From contig NC_045151.1 of assembly GCF_008831285.2 (NCBI RefSeq), positions 7,641,682 to 7,705,681 of the forward strand: a stretch of 64,000 nucleotides of DNA. Direction: 5' to 3'. The notes beneath the pieces were generated by a model that searched no databases, was not told where the DNA came from, and saw only the letters and a list, made by a program, of their open reading frames with translations. Positions within the stretch are counted from its first letter, which is position 1. Each line of letters begins with the position of its first letter. The position numbers and the translations under genes were made by a program. The stretch is from Nymphaea colorata. Its lineage: Eukaryota > Streptophyta > Magnoliopsida > Nymphaeales > Nymphaeaceae. Positions 13,492 through 26,330 of this stretch are shown in pieces.

Positions 13492-13639
13492 ATTGGTTGG
13501 CGCATTTCATTGTTGTACAACTTCTATTTTGGCCGGATCAATTGACACACACCCTTCTTAGAGATTATATGTCCCAAGAAATTTACTTTGTCTAGCCAAA
13601 ACTCGCATTTAGATATTTGACTTAGAGTTGATTTTGTCT

Positions 13640-14068
13640 CTATATTTTTAACATTAGCTCGAGATGTACCATATTTGATGCTTCACTCTCTGAGTACATT
13701 ATCATGTCGTCAATGAACACTATGAAGAATTGGTCTAAGTACTCATGAAATATCCGATTCATGAGATCTATAAAAAATACTGGTGCATTTGTGAGTCCAA
13801 AAGGCATCACTTGAAACTCAGAATGCCTATAGTGTGTGCGAAATGTAGTTTTGGGAATGTCTTCTTCCTGAATCCACACTTGATGATATCTCGATCTCAA
13901 GTCTATCTTGGAAAACACATATGCATCCTTTAATTGATTGAATAGATCTTCGATTCTAGGTAATGGATATTTGATTTTTATTGTAATCTGATTCAACATT
14001 CGGTAATCAATGCATAACCGCATTGACCCACCTTTCTTCTTCACACGGTGCTCCCCATAGTGATACAC
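13640..14068 (-). pseudogene. Gypsy reverse transcriptase
   Basis: The minus-strand frame carries classical gypsy RT motifs: [44 protein letters not shown] and the catalytic FIDDM (F-x-DD box, with M for the usual I/V/L after it). The frame is short and interrupted at both ends, so it is part of a dead polyprotein. The region codes for synthesis of element cDNA from its RNA. Confidence 0.9.
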
Positions 14069-14154
14069 TTGGATGGATGAATCATTTTTTGGTTGAGTCT
14101 TGAATATGTTTCTTTAATTCTTCCACTTCTGCTGGTGCCATTATATCTCGAACC

Positions 14155-14412
14155 TTAGAAATTGGTGCACTTCCTTCTGCAATCTATAGTCGCATAATGA
14201 TGGTATGACCATTCCATTCCTAGGATTACATCATACCCCATTATATTCATTACCACATGTTGTGCTAGTAATAAATGTCCATGTATTTCTATTTTGACGT
14301 TTTTCAAATATGTTTTGCATGTATCTTTGCTTCCTATGGGTGTAGTAACTAACAATTCATATGACATGTTTTTTTCTTTTATCATTAAGAGTTCAACAAA
14401 TCTCTTGGACAT
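14155..14412 (-). pseudogene. Gypsy aspartic protease (partial)
   Basis: This frame lies between gag and RT. It contains NIMGYDVILGMEWSYHH followed by a segment ending CRRKCTNF, a pattern seen in the retropepsin-like domain of plant gypsy elements (...DVILGMDWL...). The usual D-S/T-G-A active-site segment upstream is only weakly visible near 14415, where a DYGASHSF-like reading precedes it. Confidence 0.65.
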
Positions 14413-14507
14413 AAATGAATGTGATGCACCATAATCAAAGAGAATATGTGCCCAATGAGAATGTACTAGGAGTGTACCTTCAATCAGGTCAGTGGATTTC
14501 AGATCTT

Positions 14508-15550
14508 CTATTGTGGTCGTATAAATTCTCCCCGTACTTTCTTCTTTGCTGGCTGGTTGGCTGCACCACGCCTCTGTTTAGCCTCTTTTTTCTTAGGGCA
14601 TTCCCAAATAAAATGACCTTTCGTCCCGTAGTAGAGACATGCCTCAATATCCCTATAACATGGTTTGCCTAGATGCTGACGCATGACACTTGGAGCACTC
14701 CTCGTCCTTCTTGGATGATGATGGCCTTTGTCTCTTGAACCTGTCCCCTGCTTCATCTTGTCACTGTGCTTCCTCTTGAAAATGTTTGGCTTTGACTTAG
14801 GCTGGAGATATTCATTCCTCTTGCCTATCCCATGAGTCATGTTCCAGTCCTCTTCAAAACGTGTGGCCATATCAAGTGCATCGTCTAGATCTCTTGGGCG
14901 ACTACCCATTACTTTGCTCCTCAACCCATCTTTGAGCCCTCTAATAAATTTATTTGCTTTGTTAGCATCTGAAGTATACACATGTGGGCAGTATTTTTCC
15001 AAGTGTTTGTATTTGACCATGTACTCGTGTATGCTCATATTTCTCTGTTGAAGATCCAAAATTCTTGCATGCGCTTTTCCTGCATGAAAGCTGGTATGAA
15101 AGCCTATGCAAACGCCTCTTTGACTTCCTCCCACGTTGCTTCGTGATTAGCAAACTGTACTTCACGTTGTGTCTGCCACCATTCTTTGGCATCTACTTTT
15201 AGCATAAAGGTTTCAAATTGAACCTTTTTGTTGTCGGGCACATTCAGGGTAGTAAATTTTTTTTTTTCAGTTTCTTTTATCCATTCCTCTACATCATCAG
15301 TGATGCCCTTACCATGAAACTTTGGTAGATGCAAATTCATAAACTATTTATGAGTTACGCCCTTTGCATCATAACTCATCATCATGTTCATATATGTATT
15401 GTTCTCTCCTGAAGGAGCAGTCTGCACCAGGTCATGCATTAAACCAGTAATTACATGTAGGGTGTTTATAATGAACTCACGTTATTGTTGGATACTTCCA
15501 ACCGGCATCCTAGATCCATTAGGATGAGTTCCTCCTCTAATGCGTGTCAT
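14508..15550 (-). pseudogene. Gypsy gag with CCHC zinc knuckle (frameshifted)
   Basis: Gag reads from an ATG near 15550 on the minus strand, with stops, through LHLPKFHGKG and W(IKETEKKK) at 15340-15104. It changes frame near 15110-15134 and continues with RILDLQQRNMSIHEYMVKY to a zinc knuckle-like CLYYGTKGHFIWECPKK near 14660-14590. In the knuckle C-x2-C is altered: the second Cys is replaced by G (C-L-Y-Y-G), while H and the last C remain. A basic K/R-rich tail follows. Confidence 0.8.
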
Positions 15551-15740
15551 TTGAACTACACCATAAGAAAGAGATAAAACATAATTATTGTGTTGTAACA
15601 AAAACATACATTTATGACTACTACAAAACTTTAAAACTCAGCGTTCACAATAAATCAAAAATATTATTCTATAACAAGCTTGGATGACCTTTCCTCTGCC
15701 TGTAATCGACATTGGCATTGGACATAAACTCTAGACACTG

Positions 15741-15753
15741 TGCTCTGATACCA
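15741..15753 (-). other. Primer-binding site (initiator Met tRNA)
   Basis: The minus-strand sequence TGGTATCAGAGCA starts five bases inside the LTR end and is complementary to the 3' end of plant initiator tRNA-Met. It fixes the direction of the element. Confidence 0.9.
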
Positions 15754-15757
15754 AAGT

Positions 15758-18700
15758 TGTCACGACCCAAGTTTTTGACACAGTTTTTTTTTATAGATAA
15801 TAATGAAAGCAACATTCAAGTCTTACTATAAGCAAACTTGAGTAATAACCAAATGTAAACAAATCAAACACCAACACTTTTTGAAGAGACACCCTTATTT
15901 GATTTCCACATAAAAGCACTTAGACTCAAACAACTAAAGTATCCACAAAGCCCAGACTCGACGTAGTGTCCATATTGTCAATGCTGGTCCATCACAAAGA
16001 CTGAGGACGTCAATCCTGTAGCCCACAATCTCTCAAGTACTACCTGTTGAGATAAAAAAAAGGGTCAGATTTCTTCTAATTATGGTAACATCCAGGCATG
16101 AGTGAAACATGGTTTCGCAAAATAAGTATATAATTATGTTAAACAAAATTCATATGAAGACTTTATGGACAACATCCATAGGTCATCACTTGATAATGCA
16201 CTTTAGAGTTACAACTTATTATCATGAATAAGGTGTACATGACCTCTATATATTACAATAATGGTCCATTAACAATGATCATGGTTATTGTAACGAGCAA
16301 ACAACAAAAACCCTGTGGGCACAACTCACAGGTAGTACAAAACATGTCTTTACCATGCAATCTAAATAGATCGAGGGCAACCTACAGTGAAGCCTCCTGA
16401 GATATCCCAGATCGCCGCAAAAGTAGTATGGTCTAACCACTGGTGTTACCCGAAATGGTAGACCGGCCCTTGTAGGCACTCGGGTTGAGGGACCAGGAGA
16501 CGCTTCGCTCTCCAAACAAAAGTACAACAAAATTCTGGGCCCTTGTGCCGCCCAATATCCTATGGGTCATCCAGTGCAGACGGAGAAGTGTGCGACTATA
16601 GTAAGCTCATGCGTACCACTACCTCTGGGGACGAAACCAACTGCTGGACCAAAGCTCATACTCGCACTTGCCGTATCATTGCATAAAACGTAGTCCATGT
16701 CTTCTTCTATGCATTTGAATGTGGGGAATACCCTTACTAGACATAGTTTAGTAACTCCCATGAAAGCCAACCTTAGGCCCCATTCCCAAAACAAAATCAG
16801 TCTAACCACTTTCAATTCCCAATAATTAGGGACAACCATTATAACATACATATCTGGTATACACTACCAACTTTTGTCTATTTACGGTTCTTTATCAATT
16901 CATGTATATGTGTATCCACTGGTATTGAATATACCTCATATATATATGTATATATATAAAATAATAATAATAATAATCTTCATTTGTAACAGCCATCAAC
17001 TCCCATTGATTTAGGATTCTGAATGTAAGCTTACTCTTATATCAGTACTATATATATATATACCCATTCATTTATCTTTAAAATGCTTACCTTGTGTACC
17101 TATATTCTTAGTTTAGTATATTATCCTCCAAATGACCCTCTAATATCGAACAACCAAATTTATGAGGGGTTAGATAGACACTACTATATTCATTATAACT
17201 GTGTGTACACTGTTGGAACTTATGTTTTCTTCACTAGTAATGGAAATATATCTAGATCAACAAGAAGCCCTCACATGTGCTGACAGTTTCTAATCTGCAC
17301 ATTTTCTTGTAGACTACACACAGAAAATTTCAATGCAGACTTACAACCCTTTGTGATTCTAGACACCACTTCCAGTGCCTACTCCAAGGCTTTATTCATT
17401 CTCACTGTGTACGCCTTATTATTTTCAGCATTCATGACTTAGAATTTCTGATTCTGTAAACCAATCATTTCTTAAACCAGTGTATGAGTCATGTAATCTA
17501 ACTCTAAACTTACCTATTATGCTTCATAGTTCATAAAGCTAAAAACATACAAAGTTACCAATGAGGAAAACTACACAAAGACTACAAAAAGAAGGATATA
17601 GCCCAAGCACGAGTAGGAATTATGCAATAACAATTGAGCTTAATCACAACTCATTCGAAAAGCTAGCTTAGTTTTCTAAAGAGCATAGGTTTCACGAAAA
17701 GACTAAACTAGGAGGTACGCTATTCAACCACCTGAGATTATAACCAACTATATTTCTAGTTTTCCCTTTAGTTTTCTGTCTTTTTATTGTTATCAGCTTT
17801 GTTTCTTCCTCGTGCCTATCCATGGTAATCAATCATTTGGTTCTTTAGACTAAATAGTAATATGTGCTTAACCGAAATTCCTGACTTGGTTCTCTAATTA
17901 GGTAGGTCACTTCCTTTTTAATGTTTGAATGATAAAAGAGGATAAGAACAGTTCTTGCCCCCAATCTAATGGTCTCTGTACTTATTGTCTATATACATAT
18001 ATATTTTTTCGTACGAAGAGACCCTTGTCACTCCGTCCATGTAACAGACAAGAGATATTATTACGTCTGATTGCTCAGATCTAGCTATTGTCAAATCTAT
18101 TCTGTGCAAATAGCATATTCATAGTGACAACTAGTAGGTTGCAGCAAACTTATATCATGTATATATAACTAATTAGCAGGTTGCAGCAGACTTATATCCT
18201 ATACATAACTAATTTGCAGGTTACAGCATACTTATATCATATATATAATTAATTGCCAGGTTACAGCAGACTGATAACCACTCCATACAGTTTCCTTGTA
18301 GGCCTAATCTCTTGCAGATATGTTGCCTTGCTGCGTGCTAAGTTTCTTGTATGCCTGATTTTTCCTTTTTGATGCTTTGTATCATTTCCAGCATGGTGTT
18401 CTAATACAATACTTTATTCTTGCTCACAAATGTACATGTACACATATTTATGTATATACATGATTATATAACTCCTTGTACACAAGTATTGTATGCAACT
18501 ATATCCTTGTTTACAACTGAATATAGAAAACATGAATAAAACTTCCTGCTATACGCGAACTTAGACTGTTGTATCCTACAATATTCACAGCTTCAGTTAT
18601 ATTCTTAGTTGTATACTTCCTATTTTTCACTGTCCAACCACTATACAGGTTATAACACAAATAGGTATAAGTCGCTGCATGTTCTTTGTCCAGAACTTGT

Positions 18701-19362
18701 TCTCTTTCCAAATTCTTCTAAATAATTCTACACATAATTATATATTCTAGTATGCTTGTATTTTTATTTATAGGCACAACAAATTTACATGGACTACATG
18801 CTGCATACACGTCTGAATATCCCCATACCTTATTGCTCTAAGGTGTACCCGATTTCGTTTGCTTGTAGGCTGTCATTCCAACTGTGTAGTCATTTGTTTC
18901 GACCGGCTGCTCCCTAGCTTCTTTGATCCTCCAAGATGTAGATGATATGCATGTAAACCAGTCCCTCTTTGCTCTTGATCTTCACCCCAAGATACATGAA
19001 AACAAGAATTAGCTCCCATTTTTTCCCAATTTCTAGTTGTTGGGACCTTCCTTATAAGGCTGCAGTAAATGGGAACCAAAAAAGCTGCAGTAGAGAGTTA
19101 AATTGGCCCAATACATGGCCAGCAACACCTCCCTACGAATTTTTTTTGAGGATGGCTTCTCAGCTGCCCTCAATCTTTCTTAATTTCTCATTTAATATTT
19201 TCAGTTACTACTTCCAGCCATGTATATATTTATTAGCCCATTTATTTTTCCATAACTGCACCCATTGGCAGTTTCAACTAGACTTAACAGTCATTGAATC
19301 TACCATTTATAGCTTTTGTAATAATTAAGAAAAAGGAACAAAAAGAAACGTTGGGCATTACA
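15758..19362 (-). repeat. 5' LTR of the gypsy element (complete)
   Basis: On the minus strand the LTR starts TGTAATGCCC (plus 19362 side) and ends GGGTCGTGACA (plus 15758 side), giving TG...CA termini. From about 16640 onward it aligns with the left LTR almost to its end, including the block beginning GCTGGACCAAAGCTCATAC and the block near 18271 matching 10246. About 880 bases at 15758-16640 have no partner in the left copy. Short frames inside are not genes. Confidence 0.85.
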
Positions 19363-21059
19363 GAGATAACATATAACTTGAAAAAACAAACTCAATAAAA
19401 TAGTAGAAAGTGGTGGCCATAGGTGTAATAGTTTCTATCTATTTCAAAATGCTTAAGGTCAATTGGGGGCAACCTTCTCCTCTTACCCACCATAACCAGA
19501 AAAAAGACAGGGGACTACATATCTATTTATAAAACCACAAGCCCTTGTGAGCCAAACAAAGCATTTTCTGGGCTATTATAAGGTTAATTAGGAGAAAGCC
19601 AATTGGAGAGTCGTTCTTATCTTCCAATAGACTATTGAATGTGCTTCAGCCACCTAGCCACACCAACTAGCTATAATCAACAATGCTAATTGGAGAGTCA
19701 ATTTTATCTTCTCAATTCTTCCTACATTTTCACGATTTATATGGTGAGGCTTCAATCCCTATGATTTTCTTGATTTAAATTGAGCAGATTTTTATATGAC
19801 AAAAATCTTGATTAGCATGTTCTATTTGATATAGGTAGGAGAAGAACCTAATTTAATACTGTTAAAATAGAAAGAAACTAAAAGGTAAACAAAACAAAGT
19901 CAAGATGATACAGATCAATCATTCCTTTTTGTCTAAAGATCATAGTATTCTCAAAAGAACTGAATTTCAATACCTTTTCATTTTTAATTTAAGAATTATT
20001 ATGTATTTTCATCTCTTTCAGTTTTGAGCCCTTGGGAAATCAAAAAATTCTTTTTATTACAAACTATGTACAAGATTTGTGACTATGAAAAGGATAATGG
20101 TAACCCCACCTAACCTATAGTATTTTGGTTACTGAACTACTAAAATAGAATTTGCAACTTACTATCATCTTAACTAGTAGACCTTGCCTCACCCTCTACA
20201 GAAAGACTGATTCATTCAGATCGATGCTGTCTAACTATAGTGCATTGCTAAAATCCTTGTTGTTAGGCTGACCTCTTTTCTCTTTCATGTTACAATCCTC
20301 TTTTTGTTGAACCCCCTTTTTCTCAATTCATAAAGACAAAATGTAGAGCTGGTGCCAATAGTTCATCTTAGAAGAAAGGGCTCACCGAGCTAGGATTACT
20401 AACTAATGCTAAGATAATAGAAAGTAATTGTCATTTATGTACATTTTCTCTTGCTATTGTGGGCCTTGTGCATTCAGATCATATAAATATCCGTTCAACA
20501 TGTGTCATTAAAAGGATCTCAGGTGAACCACCAAAGCACAAAAAGCCAAGATCTTTCAACAAATTTATTCCTATTCAAAGGGTGCATAACCATATGGACA
20601 AGTTCATTCCCATTGCAACTCAGTTTGAGATTTTCAGGAGAAGGCAACATGAAAGAATTGGAATGCAATGATATCAATTTGTACAAAAGAAAATTGACTC
20701 AAACATTGCACCTATGGGGTAGATATAGAGGGAGAGGAAATAAACCAACTATTTCACATAGTATTTTTTATCAAAAGATTAATCTAATTGATTTCGTATC
20801 TTTTGTTTGATAAAAAAATGGATCAGATTCAATAGGATTAAACCCATGGGACCTAAGGAATGAGCGAAGAGAATAAAGGAAAAAGAAAAAAAATAAAAAA
20901 ACGAAAAGAAAACCCTATTCTAATTGGACAAATTCAAACTCAGAAAGGTCCTTTTTGATGCTCAAAGAATGACAAAAGAGGATTGATTGGGAAAGATTTA
21001 TTATTCTTAAATAGTGAATTGATCCGCATAGACTTGTAGGGTAAAAAATAATAATCTTA
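19363..21059. other. Non-genic; one plastid-like patch suspected
   Basis: No gene was recognised. Short frames at 20459-20810 match no family I know. The patch at about 20800-21060 (for example ATGGATCAGATTCAATAGG and GGATTGATTGGGAAAGAT) has the style of plastid intergenic DNA, but I could not tie it to a named plastid locus. Confidence 0.25.
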
Positions 21060-22030
21060 CCCCTCAATCATAATTCAAAATGGAAATTGTGCAATTGAAA
21101 CATGAAAACATGATTGAATTGGTCCTTGTTGATATGAAACATTGGATGTACCTGTGTCCCTATAGGTAAACCAATTTTATATGCAAGCTTGTTGCTCCAT
21201 TTTATCACTGCTGGGTCCTTCGTACTTCCAGACCAGTGCATTGTAAAGCCATCGAAGTAGTGTGAGCCATTCATGGAGCTTCTTTGCCATCACTTGGTCT
21301 GCCACTTAAATGATGTTGGCATTGATTTAGACCAGCCCATTTCTTTATATGTTTCACCACTTTGTGTACAAACACCCTAACTATATTTTCTTATACATGT
21401 CTTTAATAAACCAGTGAGCTAATACAATTTGCCCTTATACTTCACCACTTATATGGGGTGTCATTATCTACATTCCAATATCAATTTCAAAGGGACTGTG
21501 GCAAGATGATTCATTCTTTCATACAGTAACAAAATTGAGTAGCATCCATAAAATCCACCTAATTGTCTTGATTCACATTTAAAAGTGCCAAAGGAAGAGC
21601 ATTCATTCGTTCTATTTGGCCGTATTTTTGTAGGTGGAAGCCAGTTGCAAACATCAATTCATTCTTCAATAGATGAAAGACTTCTCCCAAAAACTTGCCA
21701 GTGAAGTGAGGGTTTCGATCACTGGCTATGTTCTCTATGCTTCCAAACCTTATCACATCTAGACAACCAACTTTCTAGTCAGCTTCACATCACACTTCCA
21801 TGATATTGGCACAAAAGTAGCATGCTTTCAAAATCAATCAACCACCACCAGGATGGCTTTGCATCCATATACTCTTGGTCGAATGCACATGAAGGGGCAT
21901 TCATGACAACCTTATCTGGGTTGACAAATATATTAAGCTCTTTGCCCATCATCTTGCTCAAAATTTCATGAACAAAGTAGGCATTCTTTCTATCCACCAA
22001 CAAGAATCCCCTCATCCAAATCCTTGAACA
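21060..22030 (-). pseudogene. Second Ty3/gypsy integrase relic
   Basis: Minus-strand pieces run in the normal order of a gypsy integrase. At 22015-21785 there is a decayed core start (KPSWWWLIDFESMLL). At 21756-21559 there is the SDRNPHFTGKF segment followed by a GFHLQKYGQIERMN version of the conserved H-P-Q-T-D-G-Q-T-E-R motif. At 21274-21068 there is a tail with YKIGLPIGTQVHPMFHIN. Stops and frameshifts separate the pieces. No LTRs were found nearby. Confidence 0.75.
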
Positions 22031-25000
22031 AAAATTTGCATCCTCAATGCTGTCCAGGTTTGCAAGTTAATAGACAATTTTTAATTTGAAAAGGTTATAT
22101 CTAAGCATTCTTAACAAATTGTTAGAACACAAAAAACATTTATCCAATGAGAATCTAAAATGGTTAACAAATGAGATGAGAAACAACAAGGCCAATAGCA
22201 ACATAATTCCAAAAAAACTATGAACAAAGTATCTAGCAAAATTAACATCAATACTACACTTCCAGCTTGACGAACAAGTTGTTAATACATTGTATAATAG
22301 TATTGTATACATATTCAAATATAGATAAAATGATAAGCTCAATCAGAACCCAATCCCACAAGTGTCTCCAGTACTCACACATTTAGAAAATTCTTATTTG
22401 TCAATCATGCACCTTGCCTAAAGGAAATCACATTTACATAGGCTTAATGACAAACAAAATGCATGGATTACTATGCAACAATTAAGTAATCATTAAAAAA
22501 ATTAGATTGCTAGTAGAAAGTGTTGCACATAGAAAAAAAAATATTGAAGAAGCATGAAGTAATAAACTCACATGATTATCCAAGCCAAGGAGCGGCCCAT
22601 TAGATTAGCTGCAAAGACAAGCCATGTGCATGAGACAACAATAACTACATGAAGGTTTAAGATATGGACAAAATCTTTAGTAGTTTTAACTTGAGAAAAA
22701 GGGAATTAAAACTATGCTACGTCGAAAGAAATTTACTAGAAAGGCAGTATGAGCACTTACATTTTTGCTAATAATTAAACCCACAATCTTTTAAGGATGC
22801 AATGAAACTTTAGCTGATGCAAATAAAAAAGAAGAAAAGTACACCACGAGTACCCTTTCTAGAAAAAGGTAAAAGAACCTAAAAAATAAAGACATATAAA
22901 AAATAAAAAATGTGTATAAATATGAAGTAGCTATAACTGCAAAAACTAAAAGATAACCCAAAGAAAAAGAAAGGATAATCCTGCTATGCAGAAGGGTTAT
23001 TATAACAATGGCATTGCCAGGAAAAGTTTGAGATAACATAGAACCCATCAGTTTCAGTGCTAAAGAATAGAGACTACAACATGGGTTTCACAATTACATG
23101 TGAATTTTCATAATTTTTCACACAATTATAGGCACAAAGAATGATAGGTCAAAAGAATGATAGCTTAAAATGAGAGCAAAAAAGAATGTGAGCAGAAAGA
23201 ATGATAGCTTAAAAGTAGATTGAGACATAAGTCCATATATAGGTTTTTCTCATTTCAAATATGGAAAATTTTATAGTAAAAAGTGTGAAAGGATCAATTA
23301 TCATACAATAAAAGCAAAAAAATGAATAACAAGCCTATGATCAGATAACACAAGAAAATAGAGTTCATGTGAATACCTAGAAATAAGATATCAAACACAT
23401 TACCCCAAACTTCAAAGATGAAGCAAATATTTCATTACATCCAGTTGCAAAGTCTTCGAAATCATCCATGAATGGCTTTAAACCCATTATTTTCTTTTAG
23501 ACAACCTTAGGAAAGAAAAAAAGCCATTTAGTCTAATAGGATTGATCACGAAATTGTCGCGCTAGACCAACATGCCTCATAAAAAACTTGTTTTTTAGTG
23601 ATTTGTGGAGTAATATGTGCAAGCTTATCAAAAAACTGTAGATGGAAGTCCTACCATGTCAATAATAATGATAAATTTTTTTTATTGTGTTCCTGATTTA
23701 AGCAATAGTAACGACCTTATATTTGTAGTTAATGTTTATATTGGTTGCACTGTTAAACAAATGCTGGCACAAAGACATATACAACATAAACTTCCAAGAC
23801 AAGAGTTACAAAGGAATCCACCTAGTAGAGAGAAGGATATAAATTATATAAACTATGCTGCACAACAATTACACCTGATACTTTTAAGAGAGATAACTCT
23901 AGCATGGCTTGCTTATGCTGTTAACACATCTAGAATTTGTAACTTACCATGACAAGAAAAAATACTAGAGGATATAACACATCTAGAATTTGTAACTTAC
24001 CATGATAAGAAAAAATACTAGAGGATAAAAATCCAACAAACTCTACTGTATCCAATAGAGGTGTTTAAGTTATTTTTCAGACGATTGCCGCTTCCGAACT
24101 CTAGCATTTGTCAACACAATAAACATAATAGTGCACAATAGATCTTATCACTTGAACGTAGCAGCAAGGATAGTGGCTATTTCTCACCAACTGCAACAAC
24201 ACTTAGCAATGCCTAATGAAAATCAATGAAATTAAAAAAAAAAATCTATATAGTAAAACAAAAGTCAACTATATAGTAGAGATCAAAAGTTACAAGGGTG
24301 GACAACATGCATCGCATATAGGTGGAAAGGCCTTAGAGAACAGTAGAAACATATATGATTGAAAGCTTGCAAATGCTGAAAAAAATGTAACCCTTATTTC
24401 AAAATAATTTAAAAATAGTTCATGGTTGTCACCCTTATTTACCAGTTTGTCTATTACTTGCCAAGCATCCGAAACTTGGAATAGGACACAATCAAGTGTA
24501 TCTGTCATATATGTACTCTCTGTCTCTCTCACACTCACATCCAATGACAATGGACATTAATACTACCTAATTGAATAAAAAATTGTAAACTATAAATGAT
24601 CATTGTTTCACGTTTACATGCATATTGACACACATGCACACATAAATACGTATATCTTCATTATTGCAATTACTTGTTTAAAACAAGGTTATAGTATCAT
24701 CAACTAGGTTAGTGTAAATTCACCGACTAGGTTAGCCTTCAATGCAACAACGGCCTTTGCCCAGCATCCTCAGTCCATGCATAGATGAATTCTCTTGGTT
24801 GTATTTCATTTTTACATCTTAATTACAATTCAATATATTAGTGATTTCTACTTCCTAAATCCACTGTATATATACGGCTAGGTGCTATTTCCTTGTTTAT
24901 CAGTTGTTCATTTCTCAAAACATTTTATGTGTCATGCATAAGGTTTTTCTTACCCTAATCCAACATAAGCACCTAGTCGACCATTCAATTTGTCTGTTTC

Positions 25001-25330
25001 AAATGAAACCAACTACTAATATCTCCATCAACAACTATAGATACTAGCATCGTATAACATTGATTATTATTCTGACACAAAGTAGCAGCAAAAAGCTTGG
25101 GACCTTTAACATGACCCAAGATGGAACAAACAAAAAGAACGCAATACAAATCCCTACAAAAAGGAAAAAGGAAAGCAATTTGACGGCTCATTCTGACTTG
25201 TGAACCAGGAAATTCCAAACAAGACTTGGTTCATGTCTAACTGATCATTGATCCAAGCATATGTGGTCCTACATGAGCATAATACACCCAAGGCCAAACA
25301 TGATTGAGACCCAGTTTCTAGGTTTTATTG
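22031..25330. other. Non-genic AT-rich region with a short tandem duplication
   Basis: I see no supported gene in this stretch. Frames such as 22067-22342 and 23617-23952 have no recognisable domain. The plus frame at 23617 crosses into the first copy of the 53-bp duplication and ends there. Confidence 0.4.
23922..24027. repeat. 53-bp tandem duplication, two copies
   Basis: Copies 23922-23974 and 23975-24027 both begin TAACACATCTAGAATTTG and differ at a C/T (CATGACAAG versus CATGATAAG) and possibly at the end. The duplication is recent by this similarity. Confidence 0.9.
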
Positions 25331-26330
25331 GACATGGCCCTAAGCAAAGAGAGAAATCAAAATCTGGATACAAAATCCATGATTCAAAATCTAAGCCCAT
25401 GATCTAAATTCTTAGCTTGTAAATGGAGATGCAAAATTTACTGATCAATTTTAATGGTTCAATTTTGAGACTTCTAGGGACTGGCTAAAGTTTAAGGTAG
25501 GGGAATCTATGGTTGAGATCCGAATATTTCTTATTAAAGATCCATATCTGCATGGTCTGGAATTAAAATCTAAGGTTACATGATCCAATTATTTTATAAT
25601 TGAGATCCAAATCATCTAAAATTCAAAGCTCTAATATCCAACTTCATTGATAGGATCCCAATAGCAATCAGATTTGATGTGAAGTCGTTTCAAATTGTGA
25701 TTCAGTCCAATTTCGACGCGATCCAATCCTCCAAATTTTAAAATTTCTATCAACTGTACTATGAGATCTGAGATCCATTCCATAAAGTTTTGATTTGAAC
25801 TTGGATTTAGATTTAACTTGATCTTAGATTCCTAGAATCAGCTGACCTGAGGAGGATTTTAGGTTGGTCAGGATAAAATCAACTTGACTAAGGTCTACTA
25901 GGTTCTTTACTGAGCCAAAGTAAAGTTTCTGTTGGTGGGCTCAATGCCAAGGGTTAGTTTTAGGCATTGAGAAGGATCTAACCAGAGACGGTTACGAGAG
26001 TTAATTCTAAGATTTTTGGGTTCAATGTGGTGGGTTCTAGAGCCAGTTTGGGCCTGGTCATAGAAGACTTGAGCAGGGTTGGGTTCTAGACTAAGTCTCA
26101 ACCATATATGGATCTTGGGGTTTTGAAAAAAAAATTGTGAAAAGAGTTTGGTTAATCTAAAATATGCTAGAGAATGGTGTTTCAATTAATTGCCCAGCGA
26201 CACTTAAGTAATTATGTGATTTTTTTTCTTATTAAGGGTAAGTGTTGAACTTGTATTGGAATTCATGCTAGAATTTAAATTGAATCTGGATCTTAGTGCC
26301 AAACATCTGATCTAAAACTTTGAATAAAAT
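25331..26330. repeat. Degenerate repeats of GATCCAAATC/GGATCTAA type
   Basis: The words ATCCAAATC, GGATCTAA, AATCTAAG and AGATCC recur many times without strict periodicity. The frame at 25907-26185 on the minus strand is a by-product of this composition. The texture resembles 3060-3300. Confidence 0.45.

Noticed and set aside
16285-16851. Minus-strand frames within the right LTR
   Set aside because: They lie in LTR sequence that is partly duplicated at the left end, and have no retroviral or host domain.
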